Source of the DNA: Pyrus communis
Lineage: Eukaryota > Streptophyta > Magnoliopsida > Rosales > Rosaceae
Reading direction: 5' to 3'
Assembly (NCBI RefSeq): GCF_963583255.1
Contig: NC_084816.1
Location: 18,215,100-18,279,099 of the forward strand
Length of the DNA: 64,000 nucleotides
The translations under genes and the position numbers were made by a program. The stretch's first letter is position 1. Every line of letters starts with the position of its first letter. Of this stretch, positions 11,560 through 22,155 are shown piece by piece. The notes beneath the pieces are model-generated. The model had not been told where the DNA came from. It worked only from the letters and a program-made list of their open reading frames with translations, and did not search any database.

Positions 11560-14500
11560 ATGGCGAAGGGCCTGCAACAACTACAGGGACAAAACCTGCC
11601 ACCGGATGTGGCCCATGTTGTCGATCAGCTGGAACGCCACTGCTTGGCTCCCGATGGTTCCCTCGGCTCCAAATCCGCATATTACGACCTCCAACTCGTA
11701 CTCTCTCTCTAGCTCTCTCTCTAAATTTCCCTGCCCTTTTTGGATTCTGAGAAAATGTCGAATTTTACAGGCCAGGGAGGAAATGTGCAGGGAAAGAATC
11801 CGTTACTTGGAAGCCATGGTAATTGAATTCTGCTTATTTCGGGGTTTGTTTTCTTTTCGAATTGTCGAAATTCAACTGGTTATTCTTATTTGACAGTGAA
11901 TTTAAATTTAAGAGCTCTGATGTAGGCAATTTATGGTGAAGCAATTGCAATGGTGGAGGAGTATCAACAGGGATTGAAGCATTCTTCTGAGGCTGAGGTT
12001 CTATATTTCACACACTGAATTATCTTTATCTGTTAAGTTTTTTTTTTTTTTTCCAAATATGAGAGACACTCAAAGTGAATCATCGATATCTTAAGCGTAC
12101 GGTTAACTTGTTGGAGACTCCACACTACAATGTTTGGTGTGTAGAATCTGTTCACCCCCTAAATTCGCCATGGGCATGGCGGGCATGCCGGGAATTTACT
12201 CGAACAAGGGAACTGGCGGGTGCGTGCGTGCCACTACTAGATGCCGCTAGTAAACGGGATCTGAATGGTTGAGGTTGCATCTGAGTTCGACTTCTAACCA
12301 AGAAATTGTATCATTGAGTGGGAGTGGCTCAAATCAAGGTTTTATAGAGATGTGAGAGAGCCCTTTGCTAAGAACAATGAACTCGCCCGAAAGAAACTTC
12401 ACTGCCAGCTTGCATGTGAAATGATATTAAAAAGGGCAACTTGTACTTCCACCACATGTCTCCGCCACTTGCAATAAACTAATAATTAAAAGAAGCAAGT
12501 TGGCTTCTTTCACCGGATGCCCACTTTCATGCCCGTATTTGGCCTTCCAATCCATTTGCAATGAGAAAGCATGCAATTCTTTTGATTAAACAAAGCTCTT
12601 GGCAAACCTCCACCACCCAAACAAAAGGGAAAAACAATATTATAACGTCAAACTACCTCACTTGCAGCCAAATATCTTTCCAAGTTAGTCTTTTTGCACA
12701 ATCATCCTCCAAATCCCATATTTAGCCGGAATGGGCACATTTTAGGTGCAAACAGAATCAAAGGGTGAATAATATGGTTCCCAATTTGACACCTTGCATA
12801 GGACTTAGGAGTTGTATGTTTCTCTTCTACTTGTTCCATTTGAAGGAGAAACTGGTAGAATATAAAAGCATGGTTAATTTAAAATGGGAACGATAGGCAA
12901 TATTTAAGTAACTATGCAATGTTACCAGTTGAGAATTAGTATTCTGTGGAAGGTGTTTGTTCTTTTATTTATCCATTATCTGAACAGAACATACGATGAT
13001 GATACTCAAATCTAGTGTGCCCTTAGTATTTATTCTGCATATGAGCCATTTAAGTTGTCTGAAACTGATGAGTGTGGGATCTTCATGAGGTGTCAGCTGT
13101 ACGAGACATTAGAGCATCGAATGACCGTTGCAGAAGCGGCCCAAAGGTCTAGGCTTCCTCTTGTCTCAAAAGATGGTGAAGTTCATGAGGAAGAGATTGA
13201 AAAATGCAGTATAATGTCACGGAGTTCCCTTGATAGTACTTGTACCGGTGTTACAATCAGCTCAAGTTCCAACTCCACAAATTATACTGCAAGCAACAGT
13301 CTTTCTTTTAGTGCTACTGATATTGTGGAACCTGGACTTGGTGGTGCACCCAATCGCTTTCTTGGAATTACACCTGCTTATTTATGGCAAACACAGCTCC
13401 AGCAATCTCCCTTTTGTGTGGTATGGTCACCATGGTTCTAGCATGCAAACAGTTGTCGTTCTATTTTCATTATTCATTTATATCTACGCTTTTCTTTCTA
13501 TGGCTGCAACTTAACATCTTTTCTTGTTGAATCTGTTAATTTTGCTATATATAATTCGTTAATACGAAGAAATAACCTTGGTAGATCTGCCCCTTATTAA
13601 TGGAATCATTGAGATTCATCTGTGATGTCTCAACTACAGGATATGAAAGAATACCAGTTGTGTCTTTCCCGTGAGATTGAGGCTCGGTTGGAAGAAAAAT
13701 GTGACAAGTTAGCTGATGCATTAGTAATTGATGACATTGGTCTCTCTCTCCCTCTCTCTCTCTCTCAAATGTAATTTTGTCAATCTGTTGTTCCAAGTTC
13801 CAAGTCATTTTCATTTCCACCTTATTCATTATGGGAAAGGATACCCACATTGAATCTTACTAATGCAATCTTTGATCACATGATAGGGGTCCATGGGCTG
13901 ATCAAGCTTGCTAATATCTTGAAAATATAATACACTAAGGCTCGTTTGGTAACTAGGATTGCATTGGAGAGGATAACTCATAAAATTCAAGGTACGTTGA
14001 AGGTGGAGGTAAATGATTTCTTTTATTTTGGAGGGCATTAGAAGCAAGAATAGACATGAAGGAAACTTATCCACTCTAATTTTACCATTTGTCGGGATTG
14101 GAAGGGATAAGTTCCCCTTATGACTAATCCCCTCAAAATGAAAAATCATTCAGCTCTACCTCCAACATACCGTGAATTTTTATGAGTTATCCACTCCAAT
14201 CCAATCCTAGTCAGTAAACGAGCCCTGAACAATTTTTTTTGAAGTGGATAATGCATACTGATATACTTAGCCCGTAATTATGACAAATGCTAGAACCATT
14301 ATGCAATTCATATATAGTACACAATGGTTATACACAGAATTCATTCCACTGCTTGGTTGCTGCAGATTCATCACCCCTGCATGAAACTTCAAGTTCTCAG
14401 CTTCCAGAAAGGTTTGGATTACTCTCCTTAAGTAGGTTTTATCTTGATACATCCCCTTTCACATGGAGCAAGATTCTTTCTACCGATGTTTGGCAGTTTT

Positions 14501-15889
14501 ATTTGACATGTAATCTGGTAGATAACAGTGACTAGTTGTCATCAAACATGAAGGATTGTCCATTTCTTAAGATCATTGACAGCCTCATTTTTGACACCGC
14601 TAACTCTAATTATTGCAAGTGATTAGAATTTGCAATTATTTTCTGCACCCCTCTCAAGTGTAGTGCACCCATAAACCACTGCTTTTTGGTGCTTATATAA
14701 ATTTCTGGAACTACTGTTCTAAATGATTATGTGACGCTGTGATGTAATATTAATTCCACTTTTCTCATGATTGTATCAGGGTAAAGTTGATAACTGAGGA
14801 GATAGAAAGGGAGGAAGAGGCTTTGCAGGAAGATCTATATTCTGCAGATAGAAAATTTTCTGAATACTATAACGTATGAAAATAAAATATATATGTTTTT
14901 GTTCCTGAAATCTATACTGGCTAATTTTGTCTGTGAGGTTTTGTGACAAAGTGTTTTTGCGCGCACTAGGTATTAGAGCAGATACTGGGAGTTCTCGTCA
15001 AGTTGATCAAAGATTTGAAGTTGCACCATCAACACAATTATGTAAGCTTCTAACGTTTGTGATGGTTAATGTGATTTCAGCAATTAGATTTCCTGATACG
15101 CACTTAACATTTTTGTAAGTATCCTTTACGTACGCTCTGCTTTTCTTGTTGTTGAGCTTTCTGCAACGTTTATTGTAAACAACGCTTTATAGGATGAACT
15201 ACAAAAAACATGGCTGTGCAAAAGGTGTGTGACCATGAGCGCAAAACTGAGGTTCGTGGTTTTCTGTTTATTGTTTTCAAACAGAGAAACTAAAGTAGTG
15301 ACTGCTGACTGGATATATTAGTCGATCTACATGATGAGTATAATATACCCGATCATATTTCAGGAAACTGGAGTATGCTATCGTTGGTCAAACGTATACT
15401 AAGGAATCTGTACCAGCCCTACATAAAATTAGGTACTTATCGATTACATTGTAGAAAGTATGTGCAGCTTACTAGTTCAAGTTTATTTGAATCATTTTGT
15501 TCATTACAGGAAGTATCTTACTGATGCTACGGAAGAAGCTTCGGTTACATATAATAAAGCGGTCTGTTCTTCTAATTCTCATCTGTTTCTCTTTTGTATC
15601 ATCCTCCGACATGGTTCTTGATCATGAACTGATGTTTCATCGTTTTTTTACCAGGTTACGCGCCTTCATGAGTATCAGGGTGTCGATCCTCACTTCGATC
15701 AAATTGCAAGGCAGTACCGTGAAATTGTTAAGGTAAAAAATAGCAATGCTCTGAGCTGTACATTTATCTGGTTCCTCTGATAAAATCTCTGAGAACATCA
15801 TTGCCATGCAGAAACTGGAAAACATGAATTGGACGATCCACCAAGTTGAAATGGACCTGAAACGCCTCCCGGATCATCCGAACGCCTAG
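11560..15889 (+). CDS. AUG4: Augmin complex subunit 4 (AUG4), possible internal deletion
   Basis: AUG4 belongs to the eight-subunit augmin complex, which recruits gamma-tubulin to spindle and phragmoplast microtubules to start branching nucleation. Exons: 11560-11697 (ATG, protein starts MAKGLQQLQGQNL), 11771-11818, 11926-11997, 13097-13420, 13640-13739, 14366-14411, 14780-14873, 14970-15041, 15193-15251, 15364-15432, 15510-15561, 15655-15732, 15812-15889 (TAG). All junction phases agree. Recognisable family segments include DQLERHCLAPDGSL, VSKDGEVHEEEIEK, NRFLGITPAYLWQ, LVKLIKDLKL and IHQVEMDLKRLP near the C-terminus. The protein is helical and probably coiled-coil rich. Oddity: after EEYQQ the family usually has about 20 residues (GGIRD...LYPQL from memory) before GLK; here EEYQQ runs straight into GLKHSSEAE, and no exon carrying the segment was found in the 1.1 kb intron. 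This looks like an in-frame deletion, so function is uncertain. Donors at 13740 and 15562 (GTCTCT, GTCTGT) are weak. A MITE sits in one intron. Confidence 0.88.
11998..13096 (+). other. Long AUG4 intron, no further exon found
   Basis: The 1.1 kb between the EEYQQ-bearing exon and the LYETLEH-bearing exon contains a T-run near 12040 and a GC-richer patch at about 12160-12240. I searched it by eye for the missing AUG4 segment and did not find it. The length and patchy composition suggest inserted repeat DNA, but no element boundaries could be fixed. Confidence 0.45.
13938..14226 (+). mobile_element. MITE inside an AUG4 intron
   Basis: The two ends are long inverted copies of one another: left GGCTCGTTTGGTAACTAGG, right (reverse complement) GGGCTCGTTTACTGACTAGG, continuing through GATAACTCATAAAA. 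The terminal inverted repeat runs about 55 bp with some mismatches. The target duplication is not clear (TAA on the left, TGA on the right). There is no coding capacity. Confidence 0.75.
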
Positions 15890-16399
15890 AACCGGCATGT
15901 TTCTTTCGCGGTTTTATTAACTTGAATTTTTCTATTTGTTGAAATCCGTTCAAACCCGATTTGTTCCAATAAACTTTGCCTGATTGGCGTACAAATGTAA
16001 CTAGTACGCGGGGTTTTTTTTCCTCAATTTTCACCCAACTCGAACCTTTTTTTAGCTTCATAAACAGCTTTAGTGAATTAGATGAATGAATTGTGGCAAA
16101 GACAAAAAATTAACATGAACGAATACGGAAAGATATAAGGGCCACAAGAAGGCATTAGATTCATGAATTGAAAAGATCAAGTACATACAAAGTCATATAT
16201 GATCTCTTTTTTCAACAAACGGTATAGAACGGGTTCGTTGTCACGTGGGATCCCGATCTAATAATACATTGTTGTGTTGAAAACCTTACGCATGCCACCG
16301 TTTCATTGGAAGGGGACAACACAGTGGCGGTGCACCCATTCCATATAAGTCTTTCTCGATAAACATTATAAAGCGGTAAGTTCTTATGACAATATAGAA

Positions 16400-18076
16400 T
16401 CAATCGTCTTCTCTTTCTGGAGGAGGACCACATGGCAAAAGCATTTTCTGCACAACAAAGAAAAAAAATCAATTCAAAAATCATAAAGACAAGTATAACG
16501 GTTCGAAAATTTACAACAAAACATGCACGCGCATGTGCCACATAAACCAAATAGTTGAGTGGGATCAACTTGGCTTCTTGTTAGCACAAACTAACAAGGT
16601 CCAATTCATTAACTCAGGCATACATTATACATACCGTGAGCCTTAGAAGGCGTATCCGGCACCAATTTTTGACGTAATTTGATTGTCTAGAAGTTCAATA
16701 CAAATTTGATGAGAAAGTTTAACATATAATTAATACTATATGTTTCGCTCTAGTTAGCCAAACTAGTTGATTAAATGCTCATTCCAAAGAACTATTAGCA
16801 CTGACACCCAATTTATGTCCTCAAAGTCATAAAAGCGGCAAAGCAAGAGAGAACCTGCATAAAGTTGTAGCGTTCTCTTCCAATGGACTCATTCTCGGCA
16901 AGAGCAAAGTAAGCAAGCATTGGATAATGGCCGACATAGGATGCGTAGCTATCGCGTTGGATATTCACAGCCCATTCACTAGACATTCCAAAGGAAAAAG
17001 AATTTCAAAATTAACACATAACCCAATTAGAAATACAAAAGATTATTGCAATTTTTTAAAAGAGGAAAGTTATACTCACTATCTATTCATATCGGCATGC
17101 CCGGTCCCAACATATTTAGCTTGAAGATGTTCAAGCTGGGAATTGATGTTGAACCTATCACTGGCCTGAGCCCAATACAAGAAAAACAAACAACTGGCAT
17201 GCTCATCACTACTTTCAAGTATTAGATCATCTCCAAGAGATTCTTTTAAAACAACATTAGCTAACTATAGCAAAAACCCATCAAAACTTTACTTCAAGAG
17301 ACTCTTTAAATGGCACTCTAACATAGTGAATAGTCACTCCATAAGAGAAGAACAACAACAAAGCCCTTTCCCACTAAATGGGGTCGGCTATATGAATCCT
17401 AGAACGCCATTGCACTCGGTTCTATGTCACGTCTTCTCACTCCATAAGAGAAATAGAAAGAATTTTAGCTAAACATCAAAAAACTTTTAAAACTCTCAAA
17501 CCATTCAACTCTCTCTCTCTTGAAAAGTAACAAAATATCAGGGCTTGTTTGGTATCCTTCTTGGATCCCATTTTTTTATTCAAAAAATGACGAATGTAGC
17601 TAAATTACTTAAAACTCACCGGTTTCAAAAACGAGTCCAAGAAGGTTATCAAACAACCCCTAAGTTTTTTTTTAGCACAAGCACAAACTACACTAAGGGG
17701 GAGGGGGAGCGTTCGGCCCCAGGACGCAGCGGGTTAAAAGAGGAATGCCCTAACCTAACCACATGGCAACCCACCACTTGCAAAACTAGGGGTTTTAAGA
17801 TTGGAGAGTTGGAGAGTTAAGTGAAACTGGATGGCTAAAAATGTTTTTCAACAGAGCAGCCAAACTAACAAAAAAATTGAATAGGCTCTTGGAGATGCTT
17901 AATACTGAAAATTAGAGTTCTATGTGATGAAATTAGGGTTCTATGCTGATTTTCTTTCTCTTCTCTATCAGGAAACTAACAGAAAATTAGGGTTTTAACC
18001 AACTACTTAGGCAAGAACTGGACCATAATATCGCTATTGAGATGAGAAATTAAAGTTTACATGTAGTTACCTGCAT
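16400..18076 (-). CDS. SF3B5: Splicing factor SF3b subunit 5 (SF3b10)
   Basis: SF3B5 is the 10-kDa subunit of the SF3b part of U2 snRNP, which holds the branch-point helix during spliceosome assembly. Minus-strand coding exons: 18071-18076 (only ATG CAG), 17080-17165, 16855-16978 and 16400-16447 (stop TGA). They join in phase to 86-87 residues, the normal family size. Recognisable segments are ASDRFNINSQLEHLQAKYVG, YASYVGHYPML, ENESIGRERYNFMQ and the C-terminus PPPEREDD. The usual CGLPP reads CGPPP, and the family's RFEW reads RYEW; both look tolerable. The two-codon first coding exon is fixed by the M-Q start known for the family and by a donor at 18070. The first intron (17166-18070) carries several nested small transposons. 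The gene is convergent with AUG4, stops about 510 bp apart. Confidence 0.93.
17350..17436 (-). mobile_element. Truncated SINE with 16-bp target-site duplication
   Basis: On the minus strand this segment reads through GCCGACCCCATTTAGTGGG and ends in a TTG-repeat tail (seen on the plus strand as AACAACAACAAAG). That is the 3' end pattern I know from Au-type plant SINEs. It is flanked by an exact 16-bp duplication, TCACTCCATAAGAGAA, at 17334-17349 and 17437-17452. Only about 87 bp are present, so it is 5' truncated and lacks the tRNA-like promoter part. Confidence 0.83.
17541..17660. mobile_element. 120-bp fold-back MITE
   Basis: Its ends are GGGCTTGTTTGGTATCC and, in reverse complement, GGGGTTGTTTGATAACC, with the inverted repeat continuing through TTCTTGGA. 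It sits inside the larger element in SF3B5 intron 1. Confidence 0.75.
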
Positions 18077-19500
18077 ATTGGCAAACGAGAAGAAGCAACC
18101 ACCTCAACTGAATCACGCTCACCGTTATGAAGACGACTCTGCAACTCCAAATGTAAACCGCAAAACGTTGGGAAGTACACTTCGTTGTTTAAGTTAAACT
18201 TTGGTTGCCTTTATTGGCACCCAACTTTTAAATAAGTACACCCAACTAAATTTTTATTCACCTAAACTTCCAAATTACCCTTTTCACCCACAGAAAAACT
18301 GGCCGTAGACACCCACTGACCTCTTCAACCCGTCTACCCAACCCACCACTCCACCGCCACTCGCCGGCGACGGCTCCAAGTTGCTGGCCAAAAACAATGA
18401 GTGAGAGATAGGTGGGACGAGGACTGGGAGAGAGAACAAAAGAGCATTCAATTGGGCGATAGTTTAGGGGCTCAAATTACAGTTTACTCATATTAAACTA
18501 ATCAATTCAATATATTGATATCACACTTAAATTTTCCTACCCACTATAAAAGTGTGATTTCTACATGAGTCTAATATATTAGTGTCAGATTCACTTTTCG
18601 GACCTACTCTAAAAGGCCTTATAAACGGTTTAATTTATTATTTTTTTCAAACAAAAACTAGGAACCACTCATATATGAACAAACAAAGCTCCATCACCTC
18701 ATTGGATATCCAAAGTTTAAATTTTTTTTCATGGTTGCTATTGTAGAGAACAAATTCTACACAACCATAAAACTACTTTGATGTCTCTGCAACCAAGAAA
18801 GAAACAATAAGATACGTAAGTTAAATCTAACTTGTGTGTGTGAGCCAAATACGTAAGTTAAATCTCCTACAATTAAATCTAACTTGTGTGTGTGAGCCAA
18901 ATACTATACGATACGTAAGTTAGATTTAATTGTAGGAGAATGTTTCTCAAGCACTAATTTTCTTGGTTAGGAACAATTACATTTTATTGTGTGTATGCAT
19001 GCCTTTATATAGATTTAGGCATGAATTTGAAGGTGACCCATTAGGGCACATGTAGAGCTCTTTAAATGGTTGGTTTTAACGCCGTACTGTTCTGCTCATT
19101 TAACCAACAAGGAATGAATACGAAAGACATGAGTCCATTTAGTCCCCTTACTTGGCCCGCTAAGCCTTCCAACTCTGTCAAGTGGGGTGGCCTAACGGAT
19201 TGTTTTACATGAGGCAATGTGCGCACGCTAGGCCACGTCAAAGTACAATTTTACCCATATATTTAGCGAATATTTATCAAAATTTTACTTTTTGTCTCAA
19301 ATTTATGAAGATGTAAAGATAAAAAAGTTTCGCATGCTCACAAAATTACCCCCTTTCATAATAGCGTTTGAATAATTTTATCAATTGTGGTGGAGAAAGA
19401 TCCTCCTAATTTGATTCATGTTATTCCTATGATACTAAATTTCTCGAGTTTTAAAGAACAACATTCCAAGATTAGTCACATGAATCCCATTAGGCAAAAT
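18077..19500. other. Intergenic region upstream of SF3B5
   Basis: This begins with the SF3B5 leader and promoter (about 18077-18200, minus strand). Beyond that it is AT-rich and without a recognisable gene. It contains the repeat and hairpin cluster at 18812-18938, and a short inverted pair ATCACACTT / AAGTGTGAT near 18520-18560. Confidence 0.5.
18812..18938. repeat. Direct plus inverted repeat cluster, 22-bp perfect hairpin arms
   Basis: A segment ATACGTAAGTTAAATCT...GTGTGTGTGAGCC occurs twice in direct order (from 18812 and from 18850); the second copy has about 15 extra bases. The 22 bases at 18864-18885 then return as an exact reverse complement at 18917-18938, a potential stem with a loop of about 31 bases. 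Confidence 0.85.
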
Positions 19501-19513
19501 ATGCCCGATTTAG

Positions 19514-20240
19514 ATCATGGAAATTGATGGCTATCTAACTAGCCAGCTACAAAGATTTACATGCTGCTTTCCCTTCTCTCTGCTTGAGAGTCTTTCTCAC
19601 CGTCTCGTGTGAGTGTTCAAAATTTCATCACTTTTCGTTGTCGCTAATCCTAGCTCTTTTCTTTTCTGTTCCTTCTGTTTTTCCCTTTGTGATTTTCTAC
19701 TGTGTTTTCCCTTTCCTACCAATCCTTTTCCAGTCTGTTCTCCACAATTCTTTGGCATCCCTTTTTCTGGGTCATTTCCAATTCAATCTGTAGCACCTTT
19801 TCATCGTGATTTATCAAGTCAGTGTATCGAATTCCAGTGTTCTTATTGGTTCGGGTGTTATCCACACCACCACCTTCTCTCTCTGCCTTTGGCAGCGTTG
19901 CATGTCGATCTCCACAGGCTTCATGGCTGGTTTTTTCCAGCTTGTGGTTGCGATTGAAGAGCTGTTCTCAGCTAATAAAGGCGATCGAAGTGGGGATGCT
20001 TTGTCGGAAGCGTGGAAGCGGGCTGCTGGATGGGATTTTCTGATGTGGAAACGGCTGCAGCAGAGATCTAGGGTGTTCTTTTCTGTTTTGAGCTCAACCT
20101 TTGGTTGGGCTTTTTCTGTTTTTTGGGATCGTCCTTTTTGGTTTGTGTATTTTGTATGTGGTCCAGTGGTTTGTAAATTTATATTGTGTGTTTAATAAAG
20201 ATTCCTGCCTTTAGTTGACAAAAATAAATAAATAAATAAA
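19514..20240 (+). mobile_element. Poly(A)-type retroposon of about 730 bp
   Basis: The segment ends in an A-rich AAATAAAT-type tail (about 20219-20240), just after an AATAAA signal near 20193. It is flanked by ATGCCCGATTTAG (19501-19513) and ATGCCCGGTTTAG (20241-20253), a 13-bp target-site duplication with one mismatch. This is the structure of non-LTR retroposition. Open frames in the body match no protein family I recognise, so it could be a truncated LINE, a long SINE, or a retrocopied transcript. Confidence 0.72.
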
Positions 20241-20253
20241 ATGCCCGGTTTAG

Positions 20254-20566
20254 GCAGTCTTTGCTTCTTATCCAACTGTGTAGGTACCACCAAACCAATA
20301 AGTTCAATTATTCACACGTATCTTGATATGCCGATTGGATGGACCCTCTTGTTCCCATTTTATCATATCAACTCATATGTTCTGGATTCTTCGTCGTGGC
20401 CCCACTCGCTTTACCCTCCTTTCTTTCTTCCCACCGAATGTCTTCCTTTTCTCACGAGAACAATTTACGCGAAACGCTTACAGCTGATATTTGAATTTTA
20501 AATAATAATATATTATTAAACAGAATGCGAAGGCAATAGTGAAAAAATTTCTCTTACTTTTTATTA
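20254..20566. other. Unassigned DNA between two transposons
   Basis: About 310 bp with no recognised gene or repeat, AT-rich toward the end. Confidence 0.4.
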
Positions 20567-20574
20567 AGAACAAC

Positions 20575-21291
20575 TAGGGGTGGAAAAAATTTCCAAAAAT
20601 CCCGAATCAAACCGAAAAAATTCCGATCCCAAACCAAAAATTTCCCAAACCGAAATTCCCGAAATTTTCGGGATGCTATCCCGAACAGATCCCAAAATTT
20701 CGGTATGGGATTCGGGATTGGCTTCTCGATATTTCGGAAATCCCATACCGAACCGAAAATATATAATATTAATTATTATATATATATATATTATTCTTTT
20801 ATAATTGATGCTAGTAGTTTCTAATTCATGCTCTGCAACCTGGAATGCCCTACACCTTGCATATTTTTCATGTTTTGTTTGATATTCATGTGGATTTTAT
20901 TATTGCTGCTGCCATGACTGATGATTTTAGAAGGCTTGATTCTTTTGTCTCTCAACATATTGCAAAAAGGGTTTAATTAATTTGAATTTTGACTATGATA
21001 AAAACAGTTAGGCATGCCAGTGTTCAATTAAATGGTATTGTGAATGAAATGAAATTCCTAGTTCATGAATGTGTTCTTGAATTATATATTTGAAGAACAA
21101 TTCATAATTTCATATTTCAATTTGGGATTTCCGATTTGTCCCAAAATCCCGAAAATATTTCGGGATTCCCGAAATTTGAGATTCCCGAAAATTTGGTTTG
21201 GGATTGGTCTTCAAATTCCCGTCCCGAAAAATTTTGGTTTGGGATTCGGGATGCTAGTTTCGGTATGGTATCCCATACCGAACCACCCCTA
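20575..21291. mobile_element. Non-autonomous hAT element, 717 bp
   Basis: The ends are TAGGGGTGG and CCACCCCTA, with a perfect 8-bp target-site duplication AGAACAAC (20567-20574 and 21292-21299). The termini match a common plant hAT pattern. The sub-terminal parts on each side are made of many copies, in opposite orientation, of motifs such as CCCGAAA and TTTCGGGAT, giving large fold-back arms of roughly 170-190 bp. Frames that cross them are repetitive and not taken as genes. Confidence 0.88.
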
Positions 21292-21299
21292 AGAACAAC

Positions 21300-21950
21300 T
21301 TATATGAAATAGCCATGTGATATTCCAATTTCAAATAACAATGTGTTGTTGACCCGATGCCACAACAACATAGAAACATGTTGCGTATAAGACTTTCTTC
21401 AAAGGAAATGTCAAAGTTTAAATACAAAATTTAAACTTGAAAGCTTATGTGGCACATTGATTTTTTTATAAATTTTGTTCTCCAACCGATATATCAAATT
21501 TAAACTATTATTTATCATATTATTTACTTTGTATAGTTGTAATTAGTATTTTGAAACAAAAGATAAGTATAAAAATGATGAAAAATATTTATTAATTACT
21601 AAAAATAAATTTGAAGCTGCTATCAAATTTGACAACAACTTCCTCCGCTGCCTTTCTATGTCATAACACATAGGAATTGATATATTAGTTGAAAAAGACT
21701 AGAAATGTCTTTTATTACCATTATTACTAATATGAACTTTTTGATATCTTCTTTAAAGATTCTCTAAAGTTGCTTTCCTCGCACTTGCATAGTTGCATGG
21801 ATTATGCCAGCCTGGGTGCGTTCATTGTAAGCGTTCCCCCGGAAAGATTAACTAATTAAAAATTATATTTTAATCCACTAATCAGTAATCACACACGTCA
21901 GGTTGATCTCACCGTTCAAGTCAACAGACACTCGATCTCGTCCCTCCAGT
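21300..21950. other. Intergenic DNA before eIF1
   Basis: AT-rich sequence with no recognised gene. Its right edge runs into the eIF1 promoter. Confidence 0.4.
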
Positions 21951-22021
21951 TGCTACAGCCAACGGCTCAGGTTAACCGTGTTTTGTTGAATTTGTGGTGC
22001 TGGTGCTACAGCCAACGGCTC
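21951..22021 (+). promoter_or_regulatory. 18-bp direct repeat in the eIF1 promoter
   Basis: TGCTACAGCCAACGGCTC occurs exactly twice, at 21951-21968 and 22004-22021, 53 bp apart. The second copy lies right before the TATA-like sequence, which suggests a duplicated promoter element. This is inference from position. Confidence 0.6.
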
Positions 22022-22030
22022 TCGAGGCCA

Positions 22031-22039
22031 ATATATATA
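22031..22039 (+). promoter_or_regulatory. Probable TATA box of the eIF1 gene
   Basis: ATATATATA followed by GACCCC lies about 120 bp upstream of the leader-exon donor, at a plausible distance from a leader that begins near 22060. Confidence 0.55.
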
Positions 22040-22155
22040 GACCCCAGGACTCCAAGTTTCTTCATATTGTCTCCTCCAAAGCTTGTTCGTCGAGTAAGGT
22101 TTCCCGACCAGAAAAAGAAAAGAGGCCTTACTCCTTCCAGCTTTCTGTTATTCTG

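Larger units (their letters stand above)
17228..17897. mobile_element. MITE-like element hosting further insertions, in SF3B5 intron 1
   Basis: A perfect 12-bp inverted repeat, CATCTCCAAGAG at 17228-17239 and CTCTTGGAGATG at 17886-17897, bounds a 670-bp stretch. Inside it lie a SINE fragment (17350-17436) and another MITE (17541-17660). The short repeat and the lack of a clear target duplication make the outer boundary provisional. Confidence 0.6.

Noticed and set aside
12075..12272. Open frame in the long AUG4 intron, considered as the missing AUG4 segment
   Set aside because: The translation shares no residues with the expected GGIRD/LYPQL segment and has no matching splice phase.
19613..20195. 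Plus-strand frames of 114 and 129 codons
   Set aside because: They lie inside the retroposon body, overlap in different frames, and have no family features.
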